From assembly GCA_963797115.1 (NCBI GenBank), contig CAWCOH010000007.1:124001-188000 (forward strand): DNA of 64,000 nt, written 5' to 3'. The translations under genes were made by a program, and so were the position numbers. This DNA comes from AP-15 sp963797115 (lineage in GTDB: Bacteria; Pseudomonadota; Alphaproteobacteria; ATCC43930; CGMCC-115725). Below are positions 17,437 through 26,887 of this stretch, piece after piece; position 1 is the first letter of the stretch; each line of letters starts with the position of its first letter. The notes beneath the pieces were generated by a model. That model made no database searches. It saw only the letters and a list, made by a program, of their open reading frames with translations, and was not told where the DNA came from.

Positions 17437-18375
17437 ATGAACGACGCTAACGGCTCTCCCCCGATGGATTGGGACGATGTCCGCGTATTTCTCGCGGTCG
17501 CCCGGCACGGCTCATTGCGCGCGGCCGGTCGTGCCCTCGGCCTGAGCCAGCCGACGATCGGCCGGCGCCTGGCCTCGTTCGAGGCGACCTTTGGCGGGCC
17601 GACCTTGTTCGACCGTCTGCCCGAAGGGTTGCGCCTCAACGCCGCCGGCGACGCCCTGATGGCGGCGGCGGAAGAGCTCGAGAGCGCCGCCTTGGCGCTC
17701 GCGCGGCGTCGCGCGGCGGCCTCGCCGGCGCTCAGCGGTACTGTGCGCGTTTCAGTCGGCGAATGGGGCGGCGGATTTCTGGCCCGTCACCTGGACCAAT
17801 CGAGCGATACCGGGCTCCCGCCGACGCTCACGCTCGAACTCGTCGAATCGTGGGAAACGGCCAACCTGGCACGGCGCGACGCTGACCTGGCGTTGCGCCA
17901 CGGCGTGCCCGAGGGCGGAAACCTTTACGTCTCCAAGGTTGGCGTGATCGCCTGCGCCGTCTACCGGCGCGCCGACAGCGATGGCGACCCGCTTCAGGGT
18001 GCCGCCTGGGTGACCTACCCCGAGGAGCAGAGCCACGTCATCAGCGCCCGATGGGTGGATCAGCGGGTGCGCGCCGGCGGCGGACGCGTCGCGCTGCGAG
18101 CATCGACCTTGCCGCTGCGCGCAGCTGCGGTGCGCGGCGGTGTCGGGGTCGGGCTGCTGCCGTGCTTTCTTGGCGATGCGGACCCGCTGCTCGAGCGAGT
18201 GACTCCGCCGGTGACCGAGCTCGGGGCCGAATATTGGGTCATCGTGCACCGCGATTTGCGGCGTGCAGCGTGCGTGCGCGCGGTTATCGATTGGATCCGG
18301 CAGCTCTTCGTCGACCATCGGGACGAGCTCGCCGGGGTCGCGGCGGCACCACTACAGGCTGCCGCCGCCGAATAG
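17437..18375 (+). CDS. LysR-type transcriptional regulator
   Basis: A 312-residue regulator. Residues about 10-70 form the winged helix-turn-helix (MDWDDVRVFLAVARHGSLRA, ALGLSQPTIGRRLASFEATF), followed by a linker helix and a periplasmic-binding-protein-like effector domain. The W-D-D-V-R-V-F-L-A-V opening resembles the subgroup whose effector domain is shortened. Start ATG 17437 is used; an internal ATG at 17464 (MDWDD) is an alternative. It is divergent from DUF1127, and the metallopeptidase gene follows on the same strand. Target genes unknown. Confidence 0.85.
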   Translation: MNDANGSPPMDWDDVRVFLAVARHGSLRAAGRALGLSQPTIGRRLASFEATFGGPTLFDRLPEGLRLNAAGDALMAAAEELESAALALARRRAAASPALSGTVRVSVGEWGGGFLARHLDQSSDTGLPPTLTLELVESWETANLARRDADLALRHGVPEGGNLYVSKVGVIACAVYRRADSDGDPLQGAAWVTYPEEQSHVISARWVDQRVRAGGGRVALRASTLPLRAAAVRGGVGVGLLPCFLGDADPLLERVTPPVTELGAEYWVIVHRDLRRAACVRAVIDWIRQLFVDHRDELAGVAAAPLQAAAAE

Positions 18376-18477
18376 TCGCGGCGCGACGATTCGGGTCGCT
18401 TTTCACGGCCCGCATAGCGATTGCGGCGGATCGCGGGGCGATTTCCCGGCGTCGTTTTCGCGGGCTAACATCTCGCA

Positions 18478-19179
18478 ATGGGCGAGATGGAGGGCTTGCG
18501 CGGCCAGGCGGGAATCGACGCCGCAGTGTCGATCCGCGTCAGCCCGCGGGCGCGCCGGGTGGGGCTGCGCATCGACGCGGCCGAGCGCAGGGTCGAGGTG
18601 ATCCTGCCGCGCGGCGTTGCAGTCAAGACCGGCCTGCGCTTTCTCGAAGCCAAGCGGGACTGGGTCGCAGCCCGCCTCGAAGCGTTGCCGCAGCCGGCGC
18701 CGTTTGTCGAAGGGGCACTCGTGCCCGTGCTCGGCGCGGTCCACCGGATCCGCCGCGAGCTCGACCCGGCGGCGGCGCCGGTCAGGATTGTCAACGGGGA
18801 GATCCGGGTGCGCGGTGATCCGGCGCGTCTGGCGCGCCGGGTGCGCGATCACCTGATCGCCCTGGCGCGCGCGGAAATCGCGCCGCGCGCCCGGCGGATC
18901 GCCGCGCAGATCGGCCGGGACGTCGCGCAAGTCAATTTGCGTGACACCAGGAGCCGCTGGGGCAGCTGCTCGACGCGGGGGAACCTTTCCTTCAGCTGGC
19001 GGCTGATCTTCGCCCCCGAGCCCGTGCTCGACTACGTTGTCGCGCATGAGGTGGCGCATCTCGTCGAGATGAACCACGGGCCCCGGTTCTGGCGTCTAGT
19101 CGAAAGCCTGACCCCCGACAGCGCCTGGCCGCGGGCATGGTTGAAGCAGCACCGCGCCCGGTTACTCTCTTACGGTTGA
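18478..19179 (+). CDS. YgjP-like M48-type metallopeptidase (SprT-like, DUF45)
   Basis: A 233-residue cytoplasmic protein with the family layout: N-terminal beta domain with a basic SPRARRVGLRIDAAERRVEV strand pair, a central helical region (LALARAEIAPRARRIAAQIG) and the catalytic segment HEVAHLVEMNHGPRFWRLVE, in which H-E-x-x-H supplies the zinc ligands and glutamate. The upstream pattern TRSRWGSCSTRGNLSFSW is diagnostic for YgjP/DUF45 proteins. It lies about 100 nt after the LysR gene. Cellular role is poorly defined. Confidence 0.85.
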   Translation: MGEMEGLRGQAGIDAAVSIRVSPRARRVGLRIDAAERRVEVILPRGVAVKTGLRFLEAKRDWVAARLEALPQPAPFVEGALVPVLGAVHRIRRELDPAAAPVRIVNGEIRVRGDPARLARRVRDHLIALARAEIAPRARRIAAQIGRDVAQVNLRDTRSRWGSCSTRGNLSFSWRLIFAPEPVLDYVVAHEVAHLVEMNHGPRFWRLVESLTPDSAWPRAWLKQHRARLLSYG

Positions 19180-19267
19180 AGGTCGCCGCTGAAAGCGCAG
19201 GGCCGGGGATACACGGTCAAGTCGACCAGGCGGGGACACTCGGCACCGAGGCGCTGCGCGCTGCACG

Positions 19268-19596
19268 CTGTTCGAGCAATGGCAAAAGCTGGAGAAGCGC
19301 CTTCGATCCCTGGCCCGCGAAGATCCCGCGTGCGGCGGTTGATGACGGCTCCCGGTGTGGGCACCATCGTCGCGCTAATCGACGATCCCGGCCGGTTCCG
19401 GTCCTCCAAAGTCGTCGGTGCGCATTTTGGGTTGACCCCCAAAAAGCATCAGTCGGGCGAGACCGACCTCACCGGCCGCATTTCCCAGATCGGAGACGGC
19501 AGGGTCCGCACTGCTCTCTACGAGGCGGCCAATGTCATCCTGACCCGACCAGTCAAGGCTCTTCGGGCGACGGTTCGGCCGATGAGCGACAGATAG
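19268..19596 (+). mobile_element. IS110-family transposase C-terminal remnant
   Basis: The reading RRLMTAPGVGTIVALIDDPG, RFRSSKVVGAHFGLTPKKHQ, SGETDLTGRISQIGDG and RTALYEAANVILTRPVKALR is the Transposase_20 domain that ends IS110-type DEDD transposases. The preceding helix (LFEQWQKLEKRLRSLARE, from about 19268) is in another frame, so a base is missing near 19330. The N-terminal RuvC-like half and the end of the gene are absent. Dead element; no target duplication recognised. Confidence 0.75.
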
Positions 19597-19630
19597 CTTT
19601 CGCGGCTAAAGGGCCTGTCAGCGCTCGTCG

Positions 19631-21322
19631 CTATTGGCTCAGCACGACGTTGAGGATCGCGGTCTTGCCGGCCTCGACCTGGCGCATTGCATTGCGGATG
19701 GCGTCCGGAAGCTCCGTCGGGCGCTCCACCTTCTGGCCAGAGAAGCCGAAGGGCTTGCCGAGCTCGGCGTAGTCGGGGCCGTCGATCGCCACGCCGTGCC
19801 ACATGTCGGCCTCTTGCGCGACACCATCGGGGTAGTGGTGGCGGTGGCCGACCTGCATCGCGCGGTATTGGCCGTTGTTGCAGACGATGATCAGGATCGG
19901 CAGGCCGTTGCCGCTGGATGCGCCCAGGGCCTGGGTCACCGGGTTGTAGAGGAAGGAACCGTCCCCGACTAATGCGACGACCGGCCGCTTGGGCGCGCCG
20001 AGCTTGACACCGAGGGCGGTGCCGAGCCCCTGGCCAAGCCCGCCGCCGGCACGGAAGAAGCTCTGCGGCTGCGACCACGGCAGATGCTGCTGCAATATGC
20101 CGGCGTGGGTGATCGTCTCCTCGACATACACGGCATCGGCCGGCATCACCTCGCGCAAGGCGCCGACCAATGCCAGCGGGGCGATCTTGTCGCCGTCGGC
20201 GGCCTTGGCCTCGGCGGCACGTTCCGCCGTGATCATCTGGTCATGCTGGCGCTGCCACGCCGCCCGCCGCTCGGCGTGCTTGCCGGCGCCGATGCCGGCC
20301 GCCTTCGCGGCCTCGACCAGGAGGTTCAGCGAGGCTGCGATCTCGCCCTCGAGGTAGTGGTCGGCCTGCAGGCTCTGATAGACCATCATGCCCTTCAGCG
20401 GGTTCTCGTCGATGGCGACGACGGTCCCGGTCGTCGGCTTGTGGCTCGGCGGGTACCAGGGCGCCCGACAGCCGACCAGCAGGACGAGATCGGCATCCTT
20501 CAGAAACGGCTGGATGCCGGTGCCGAGATGCAGCGGGTGGTTCTTCGGGAAATTCGCAAAGGCGGCGCGCCCGCCGACCGGGATGCCGAAGAGGCCGGCC
20601 AGCTCGACGAGGGCGGCGAAGGCTGTGGGATCACGGCCGGCGGTCTCGGTCAGGATGATCGGATTGCGCGCGCCGATCAGCAGCTCGGCGATCTTCTCGA
20701 CATCGGCGTCCTTGGCCCGCGTCTTGGGCGGCGCCGGGACGCGGCGCGGGTTCTCGCGTGGCGTCCATTCCTGCAACATCACTTCGAGCGGCGCATTGAG
20801 GTAGACCGGGCCCATCGGGGTGCGCTGGGCGAACTCGCCGGCGCGCACGACGTGCTCGTAGAGGGTGTTCACATTGGCCGCCTGGGTCGCCCATTTGGTG
20901 ACCGGCTCGACCAGGCGCTGCGGGCCGCCGACGATGCTGAGGCTCCGGTACCATTGCGGCTCGATCGCGAGCTCCCGGTCCTCGCCAAAGCTCAGCGACT
21001 TACCCGACATGACGACCATCGGCACCTCGGCGAGCATCGCCGAATGCAGACCGGCCGAGCCTTGCAGCAGGCCGGCGCCGGCGTGCAGCAGCACCGCCTG
21101 CATGCGGCCGGTCATCTGCGTGTAGCCCATCGCCATGTCGACGGCCAAGGTCTCGTGCCAGCAATCGATATAGGACGGGCCCGATTGCTGGTTGACCTTC
21201 TGGCGGGCGAGCGCCTCCCATACCGGCGACCATTCCGAACCCGGCGACGAAATGATGTAATCGAGGGCCAAGCTGCGAAACGCCTCGAGGATCGCTTCGC
21301 CGCCGTCGCAATACTGCTTCAT
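19631..21322 (-). CDS. Thiamine pyrophosphate-dependent enzyme, acetolactate-synthase-like
   Basis: A 563-residue ThDP enzyme. The N-terminal Pyr domain carries the activating glutamate in CWHETLAVDMAMGYTQMTG. The central domain contains LVLLVGCRAPWYPPS. The C-terminal PP domain has the Mg-ThDP motif GDGSFLYNPVTQ ending in LIIVCNN. The overall form is like acetolactate synthase large subunits and related decarboxylases, but the quinone or FAD-binding signature is not obvious and no regulatory subunit is nearby. Divergent from an LLM oxidoreductase about 110 nt away, which suggests a shared catabolic setting. Substrate not assignable. Confidence 0.82.
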   Translation of the reverse strand: MKQYCDGGEAILEAFRSLALDYIISSPGSEWSPVWEALARQKVNQQSGPSYIDCWHETLAVDMAMGYTQMTGRMQAVLLHAGAGLLQGSAGLHSAMLAEVPMVVMSGKSLSFGEDRELAIEPQWYRSLSIVGGPQRLVEPVTKWATQAANVNTLYEHVVRAGEFAQRTPMGPVYLNAPLEVMLQEWTPRENPRRVPAPPKTRAKDADVEKIAELLIGARNPIILTETAGRDPTAFAALVELAGLFGIPVGGRAAFANFPKNHPLHLGTGIQPFLKDADLVLLVGCRAPWYPPSHKPTTGTVVAIDENPLKGMMVYQSLQADHYLEGEIAASLNLLVEAAKAAGIGAGKHAERRAAWQRQHDQMITAERAAEAKAADGDKIAPLALVGALREVMPADAVYVEETITHAGILQQHLPWSQPQSFFRAGGGLGQGLGTALGVKLGAPKRPVVALVGDGSFLYNPVTQALGASSGNGLPILIIVCNNGQYRAMQVGHRHHYPDGVAQEADMWHGVAIDGPDYAELGKPFGFSGQKVERPTELPDAIRNAMRQVEAGKTAILNVVLSQ

Positions 21323-21431
21323 CGTCGGCCTCCCTGACGCGAAATGCGCGCCATGATAGCGAGACCACGCCGCGACGCGCTATCTTCATCCGGTCGCCCG
21401 TGCGCCGCGACGCCAAAAGGAGAAAAGCATC

Positions 21432-22481
21432 ATGGAATTCGGCATGTTCCACCAGTTCCCGGCCCTTCCCGGGCGAACCGAGAGGGAGGCCTTCGAGGAA
21501 GCCTTCGCGCAGATCGATGCGGCCGAGCGCTGGGGCCTCGATGTGATGTGGCTGGCCGAGCTCCACTTCGACCCGCAGCGCTCGGTATTGTCCGCACCGC
21601 TCAGCATCGCCAGTGCGGTCGCCGCTCGCACCAATCGCATCAAGATCGGCATCGCCGTGCAGGTGCTGCCCTTGTGTCATCCGCTGCGCATCGCCGAGGA
21701 AGGGGCCACGGTCGATCAGATCAGCGGCGGAAGGCTGATCTTCGGCGTCGGCCGCAGCGGGCTGCCGCGGACCTATGAGGACTACGGCGTATCCTATGCC
21801 GAGAGCCGCGACCGCTTCATCGAGGTCCTCGACATCGTCGAGCAGGCCTGGTCGCAGTCCGCCATCTCTTACGCCGGCAAGTATTACAGCTTCGAGAACA
21901 TCACGGTTGCCCCGAAACCATTGCAGAAGCCGCTGCCGCCGATCCGCATCGCCGCCGCCAGCCCCGACACTTACCCCCAGGTCGGCGAGCGCGGTCTGCC
22001 GATCTTTATCAACGCCCGCTACGGCTCGTTTTCCGAGTTCGCCCCGGAAATCCAAAAATATCGCGAGGCCTACGCGGCGGCGGGCCACCCGGGCCGGGGG
22101 CAGGTCTATCTGCGGGTGCCGGTCTACCTTGCCGAGACCGAGGAGCGGGCATATTCGGAGCCGGAGGAGAGCTTGATGCACTTCTACCGCGAGCAGGCAC
22201 AACGGCTGCGCGATTCGCTGAGCCGCGCCGGCACACGTGCGATCGAGGGTCGCGCCGATCGGCTGAAGCGGATCGAGAACCTGACCTACGAGGAGGCGCT
22301 TGGCGGCCAGGTCCTGGTCGGCACGCCGCAGATGGTGACGGATCGTCTCGGCGCGCTGCAGGAAGAGCTCGGGATCGACGGCATCCTGGCCGAAATAAAC
22401 TGCGGTGGGCTGGTCTCCCACAATCGCGTTATGACCGCCCTGCACCTCCTTTGCGAAGAGGTCATGCCGCGGTTCCACTAA
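21432..22481 (+). CDS. LLM class flavin-dependent oxidoreductase (luciferase-like)
   Basis: A 349-residue TIM-barrel flavoprotein. The MEFGMFHQFPALPG start, GLDVMWLAELHFDPQRSV loop, IKIGIAVQVLPLCHPLRIAE and GRLIFGVGRSGLP motif are standard for bacterial luciferase-like monooxygenases using reduced flavin. It starts after an AAAGGAGAAAAG ribosome-binding site at 21416-21427. A paralogue lies at 34452. No flavin reductase gene is seen in the window. Confidence 0.85.
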   Translation: MEFGMFHQFPALPGRTEREAFEEAFAQIDAAERWGLDVMWLAELHFDPQRSVLSAPLSIASAVAARTNRIKIGIAVQVLPLCHPLRIAEEGATVDQISGGRLIFGVGRSGLPRTYEDYGVSYAESRDRFIEVLDIVEQAWSQSAISYAGKYYSFENITVAPKPLQKPLPPIRIAAASPDTYPQVGERGLPIFINARYGSFSEFAPEIQKYREAYAAAGHPGRGQVYLRVPVYLAETEERAYSEPEESLMHFYREQAQRLRDSLSRAGTRAIEGRADRLKRIENLTYEEALGGQVLVGTPQMVTDRLGALQEELGIDGILAEINCGGLVSHNRVMTALHLLCEEVMPRFH

Positions 22482-22502
22482 CGGGCAACTGCGGCGCGGC
22501 TG

Positions 22503-23549
22503 ATGGTCCCGGTGATCGAGGCGGTCGACGTCAGCAAGCGCTTTCCCGGTGGGCTCGGGCGCCAAGGCACTCTCGCCCTTGCCGGGCTGTCCTTGGCGAT
22601 CGACGCTGAGAAGCCCTCGATCATCGCGGTGGTCGGCGAGAGCGGGTCAGGCAAGACAACATTCGCCCGACTACTGCTTGGTCTCACCGAGCCGACCGGC
22701 GGTGCCATTCGCTACCGGGGCGCCGACCTGCGTGCGCTCGACAACGACCGTATGATTGCCTTCCGCCGCGACGTGCAGGCGGTTTTTCAGGATCCCTACG
22801 GCGTCTACAACCCGTTCTACCGGGTCGATCACGTGCTGTGGACGCCGCTGCGCCGTTTCCGCCTCGCCGCCTCCCGTGCCGAGGCCCGGGAGCGGATGGG
22901 TGGGGCGCTGCGCGCCGTCGGGCTGCAGCCGGAGGAAATCCTCGGCCGCTTTCCGCACCAGCTTTCGGGCGGCCAGCGCCAGCGCGTGATGGTGGCGCGC
23001 GCCTTGCTGTTGCAGCCAAAGCTGATCGTCGCAGACGAGCCGGTCTCGATGGTCGACGCCTCGCTGCGCGCAACGATCCTCGGCTCGTTGCGCAAGCTCA
23101 CCGACGAGCACGGCATTTCGATCCTCTACATCACCCATGACCTTGCCACCGCCTATCAGGTCGGCGATTCGATCCTGGTGCTCTATCGCGCGCACCTCGC
23201 TGAGGCGGGGGCGGTCGAGCGGGTAATCAAGGAGCCCCAGCATCCCTACACACAGCTCCTGATCTCGGCGATCCCGCGCGCTCGCAGGGCGCGCGATTGG
23301 CTCCGGCAGGACAGCGATTCGCGACGTAGCGGGCGCACGCCCAGCCCCGAGAGCTGCTTCTTTGCAGAGCGCTGCCCGCACACCAAGCCCGCCTGCCTGG
23401 CGGCAGCCCCCGGTCTCTACCGTACCGAGCCGGGCCGCGCCGTCGCCTGCGTCCAATACGACGACCACCCGGCCCTGCCTTCCGGCAATCCCGAGATGGT
23501 GCTATCGGGCAGCATGTTGCAACGGGGTGATTCTGCGAGGCATTCGTAG
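22503..23549 (+). CDS. Oligopeptide/dipeptide-type ABC transporter ATP-binding protein (DppF-like), orphan
   Basis: A 348-residue ATPase: Walker A GESGSGKTTFAR, Q-loop AVFQDPYGVYNPF, signature LSGGQRQRVMVARALL, Walker B LIVADEPVSMVDASL, and the C-terminal oligopeptide-transporter extension with two cysteines in ESCFFAERCPHTKPACL. DppF-type subunits pair with DppD and with two permeases and a binding protein; none is adjacent, so partners must be elsewhere or lost. Starts 22 nt after the LLM gene on the same strand. Confidence 0.85.
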   Translation: MVPVIEAVDVSKRFPGGLGRQGTLALAGLSLAIDAEKPSIIAVVGESGSGKTTFARLLLGLTEPTGGAIRYRGADLRALDNDRMIAFRRDVQAVFQDPYGVYNPFYRVDHVLWTPLRRFRLAASRAEARERMGGALRAVGLQPEEILGRFPHQLSGGQRQRVMVARALLLQPKLIVADEPVSMVDASLRATILGSLRKLTDEHGISILYITHDLATAYQVGDSILVLYRAHLAEAGAVERVIKEPQHPYTQLLISAIPRARRARDWLRQDSDSRRSGRTPSPESCFFAERCPHTKPACLAAAPGLYRTEPGRAVACVQYDDHPALPSGNPEMVLSGSMLQRGDSARHS

Positions 23550-23595
23550 TATTAATCTTTGACGGGTTTTCGCGTCGAAGGATCGAGCACCGGCG

Positions 23596-24804
23596 ATGAG
23601 GGTCGCTTCCCAGCATCCCCAAGACGAAGACGCGGCCGATGCCGATCACATCAGGGGCGCGCGGCAACTCGGTCCCGAGCTCGAGGCTGCGGCCGAAGAG
23701 ATCGAGCGCCGCCGCGAGCTCCCTGAGCCGATCGTCGAGGCGCTGGTGGAGCGCGGGTTGTTCCGCCTGCTGTTGCCGCGCCAGCTCGGCGGCGCCGAGC
23801 TGCGGCCCACTGTCTATGTCGAAATCATCGAGGAAATCGCCAAGCACGACGCCAGCACCGCCTGGTGCCTTGGCCAAGCCTGCGGCTGCACGATGACGGC
23901 GGCTTACTTGAGTCCCGAGGTGGCGCAGGAGATCTTCGGCGGGGAACGCGGCATCGTCGCCTGGGGTCCGCCTGGCGCCGGCGGTGAGGCGCGGGAGGCG
24001 CCGGGCGGCTATCAGTTGACCGGAACCTGGAGCTTCGCCAGCGGCAGCCACCACGCGAGCTGGCTCGGCGCTCATGTGCCGATCCTCGCGGCTGACGGGA
24101 CGCCGCAACGGCGGCTCGATGGCGGCCCGGTGATGCGCACCCTGCTGTTCCCGAAGGCGAGCGCCAAATTCACCGACATCTGGCACGTTATCGGCCTGCG
24201 TGGCACCGGCAGCGACAGCTACACGGTCCGCGATCTTTTTGTCCCGGAAGCGTACACGGTATTGCGCGAGGCCGCGGCCAAGCCGCGACAGCCGGGCCTG
24301 CTCTACGCGTTCAGCAGCAGCAACATCTACGCAGCGTGCTTCGCCGGGGTGGCGCTCGGCATCGCCCGCAGCGCGCTCGACGCGTTTGTCGAGCTCGCCC
24401 GTGACAAGATCCCGCGCGGCGCCAGAAGCACGTTGCGCGACAACAACGTCGTCCAGGCGCAGGTCGCGCAGTCCGAGGCCAAGCTGCGCGGCGCCCGCAC
24501 GTTTCTGTTGGGTTCGCTCGACGAAATCTGGCGCGAGGCCGGCATTTCAGGGCGCCTCACGATCGACCATAACACGACGATCCGGCTCGCCTCGACCTGG
24601 GCGATCCACGAGGCCCGTGAAGTCGTTGACACCGCCTACCACGCGGCCGGTGCCACCGCGATCTTCGAAAACAACCCGTTTGAGCGGCGGTTCCGCGACA
24701 TCCACACGGTCGTCCAGCAATATCAGGGCCGGCAGGCTCACTTCGAGACAGTGGGCCAGGTCTTGCTCGGTCTCGAACCGGAAGGCGCGATGTTCACGTT
24801 TTGA
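23596..24804 (+). CDS. Acyl-CoA dehydrogenase-fold flavoprotein (HsaA/flavin monooxygenase-like)
   Basis: A 402-residue protein with the acyl-CoA dehydrogenase three-domain layout: an N-terminal helical domain (EIERRRELPEPIVEALVERG, LFRLLLPRQLGGAEL), a beta domain (YQLTGTWSFASGSHHASWLG) and a C-terminal helical domain with ATAIFENNPFERRFRDIHTV, the site that binds flavin. The S-G-S-H-H-A segment and the R-D-I-H-T-V end are typical of the HpaH/HsaA-like FMN-dependent monooxygenase branch rather than true fatty-acid enzymes. Seventeen nt upstream of the ferritin-like gene. Substrate unknown. Confidence 0.82.
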   Translation: MRVASQHPQDEDAADADHIRGARQLGPELEAAAEEIERRRELPEPIVEALVERGLFRLLLPRQLGGAELRPTVYVEIIEEIAKHDASTAWCLGQACGCTMTAAYLSPEVAQEIFGGERGIVAWGPPGAGGEAREAPGGYQLTGTWSFASGSHHASWLGAHVPILAADGTPQRRLDGGPVMRTLLFPKASAKFTDIWHVIGLRGTGSDSYTVRDLFVPEAYTVLREAAAKPRQPGLLYAFSSSNIYAACFAGVALGIARSALDAFVELARDKIPRGARSTLRDNNVVQAQVAQSEAKLRGARTFLLGSLDEIWREAGISGRLTIDHNTTIRLASTWAIHEAREVVDTAYHAAGATAIFENNPFERRFRDIHTVVQQYQGRQAHFETVGQVLLGLEPEGAMFTF

Positions 24805-24821
24805 CTATCTAGGTAGCTCCC

Positions 24822-25628
24822 GTGACTCGGCAACACTGGTCGCTCGACGATATTCCCTGGCATGCGCTCCGCCGCGATGCGGTGGTCCATTCCGAGGCGT
24901 TGTTCTACCTGCTCGCCTCTGCATCATTGATGGAGAGCGCGACCGATCTTTACACCGAGAATCTGCTCGATTTCTTCGCTGACGACCAGGAAGTCACGTC
25001 GTGGCTGGCGAATTATTGGCTGCCCGAGGAACTGCAGCACGGTCAGGCATTGCGCCGCTATGTCGAAGTTGCGTGGCCGGAATTCGACTGGGAACCCGCA
25101 CGCCGACGGTTCGTCGAAGAGTTTCGGCCGTTCTGCGATGTCGCGCTCGAGCCGTCACGGAGCCTAGAGATGGCATCGCGCTGCGTGGTCGAGACGGGTA
25201 CCGCTGCCTATTACCGGACCTTGTCGCGCGCCAGCCCCGAACCGGTGCTGTGTATCCTGACCCGCCAAATAGCCGAAGACGAGGTCCGTCACTACAAGCA
25301 CTTCTATCGCTACTTCCGGAAGTATCAGGACCGGGAGGCCCCGGGCCGCACCGCAGTCCTCCCGGCATTATGGCGGCGGCTGCGCATGACCGGCGGCGAC
25401 GACAGCTACATCGTCATCAAGCATGTCTACGGGACCCGTCATCCCGGCGAACCCTTCGACATCGAGGTCTATCGTCGCCTGCGCCAAGAGGGCCGTGCCC
25501 TTCTCCACGACCACGTCCCGCACGAAATGGGGGTGCGGATGCTGCTGAAGCCGCTCGGCCTCGGTCCGCGAACCCAGCGCATCGTGCTGCCAGTCGTCAC
25601 GGCGCTGGCTCGGCGCGTCGTGCCCTAG
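24822..25628 (+). CDS. Ferritin-like di-iron protein, function unknown
   Basis: A 268-residue helical protein from a GTG start. Four carboxylate/histidine ligand motifs are spaced as in a ferritin-like four-helix bundle: MESATDLYTENLL, LPEELQHGQALRRYVE (E-E-x-x-H), VETGTAAYYRTL and AEDEVRHYKHFYRY (E-D-E-x-x-H). This pattern fits di-iron oxygenases or oxidases. The gene follows the acyl-CoA-dehydrogenase-like gene by 17 nt, so an oxidative step on a shared substrate is plausible. No specific family name can be given from sequence alone. Confidence 0.65.
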   Translation: MTRQHWSLDDIPWHALRRDAVVHSEALFYLLASASLMESATDLYTENLLDFFADDQEVTSWLANYWLPEELQHGQALRRYVEVAWPEFDWEPARRRFVEEFRPFCDVALEPSRSLEMASRCVVETGTAAYYRTLSRASPEPVLCILTRQIAEDEVRHYKHFYRYFRKYQDREAPGRTAVLPALWRRLRMTGGDDSYIVIKHVYGTRHPGEPFDIEVYRRLRQEGRALLHDHVPHEMGVRMLLKPLGLGPRTQRIVLPVVTALARRVVP

Positions 25629-25640
25629 ACTAGACCAGGC

Positions 25641-26729
25641 TCAGGCGGCGAAGTCGATCAGCTGACGCACCGGCGCGCCGGATTTGAGGGCGGCAAACCC
25701 CTCGTTGATCTCGCCCAGCTTGATCCGGCCGGAGATCAGGTGATCGAGCTTGAGCCGGCCCTGGCGCCACAATGATAAGAGGCGCGGCATATCGACCCGG
25801 AAGCGGTTGCCGCCCATCGAGGTGCCCTGCAATTTGCGGTCGCGCAGAAAATCGTAGCCGTGGAGCTCGATCTTCACGCCGAGCGGCACCATGCCGATGA
25901 TCGTCGCCGTGCCGCCCGGGCGCAGCATGCCGAAGGCCTGCTCAGCGGTGGTCTTGGTGCCGAGCGCCTCGAAGGAGTAGTGCACACCGCCGCCGGTCAT
26001 CTCACGGATCGCCTTGACCGGGTCGGCGTTGCTGGCGTTGAGCGTGTCGGTGGCGCCGAGCTCGCGTGCGAGCTCGAGCTTCGAGGCAACCGTGTCGATC
26101 GCGATGATGCGCTCGGCGCCGGCCAGCGCGGCACCATTGACCGCCGATAGCCCGACCCCGCCGCAGCCGATCACCGCAACCGTCGCACCGGGCTCGACCT
26201 TGGCGGCGTTGAATACGGCACCAACCCCGGTCATCACGCCACAGCCGACGAGTGCGGCTCGGTCGAGGGGAATGTCGGGATCGATCTTCACCATCGAATT
26301 TTCGTGCACCAGCATCTGCTCGCCGAACGAGGAGAGGTTGAGGAACTGGTTCATCAGTTCCCCGCCGTTCCACGACAGCCGGCGCGAGACACCCGGCGGC
26401 AATTTGACCTCGGTGTTCTCGCACAAATTCGGATGCCCGGTGACGCATTGCGGGCACGTGCCGCAGAACACCGACAGGCAGGTGATCACGTGGTCACCCG
26501 GCTTGACATAGGTCACCCCCTCGCCAACCGCCTCGACGACACCGGCAGACTCATGGCCGAGCACGCAGGGTGTCGGATGCGGATAGAGACCCTCGATGAA
26601 ATGCAGATCGCTATGGCATAGCCCGGCAAAGGCGGTGCGCAGCAGCACCTCGCGGGCCTGCGGCTTGGTGAGCACGATTTCTTCGATCGTCAGAGGCTGG
26701 TTCGGGGCGTGAAGGACAGCAGCTTTCAT
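25641..26729 (-). CDS. Zinc-dependent alcohol dehydrogenase (MDR family)
   Basis: A 362-residue medium-chain dehydrogenase. Catalytic zinc ligands are visible in AGLCHSDLHFIEG (Cys), VLGHESAGVVEAVGEGV (His-Glu) and the distal Cys in the SAALVGCGVMTGVGAV-like segment; the structural zinc lobe is CGTCPQCVTGHPNLC. The coenzyme fold carries VIGCGGVGLSAVNGA. The long form with a structural-zinc lobe resembles class III/formaldehyde dehydrogenases. It is convergent with the ferritin-like gene. Alcohol or aldehyde substrate not known. Confidence 0.85.
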   Translation of the reverse strand: MKAAVLHAPNQPLTIEEIVLTKPQAREVLLRTAFAGLCHSDLHFIEGLYPHPTPCVLGHESAGVVEAVGEGVTYVKPGDHVITCLSVFCGTCPQCVTGHPNLCENTEVKLPPGVSRRLSWNGGELMNQFLNLSSFGEQMLVHENSMVKIDPDIPLDRAALVGCGVMTGVGAVFNAAKVEPGATVAVIGCGGVGLSAVNGAALAGAERIIAIDTVASKLELARELGATDTLNASNADPVKAIREMTGGGVHYSFEALGTKTTAEQAFGMLRPGGTATIIGMVPLGVKIELHGYDFLRDRKLQGTSMGGNRFRVDMPRLLSLWRQGRLKLDHLISGRIKLGEINEGFAALKSGAPVRQLIDFAA

Positions 26730-26887
26730 TGGGGGCTCCTTAAGTCCATCGCGGTGAAATTAATGCTGTAACCAGAGGCCGCCAAGGTCCGGCGTGAGTG
26801 CGGGGATCGAAAAGCCAACGCTCTATGGAGGTGTTCTCCGGTGCGGTATTATAAGCATGCATGAGGACTCCTCACTCGGAGATTGGC

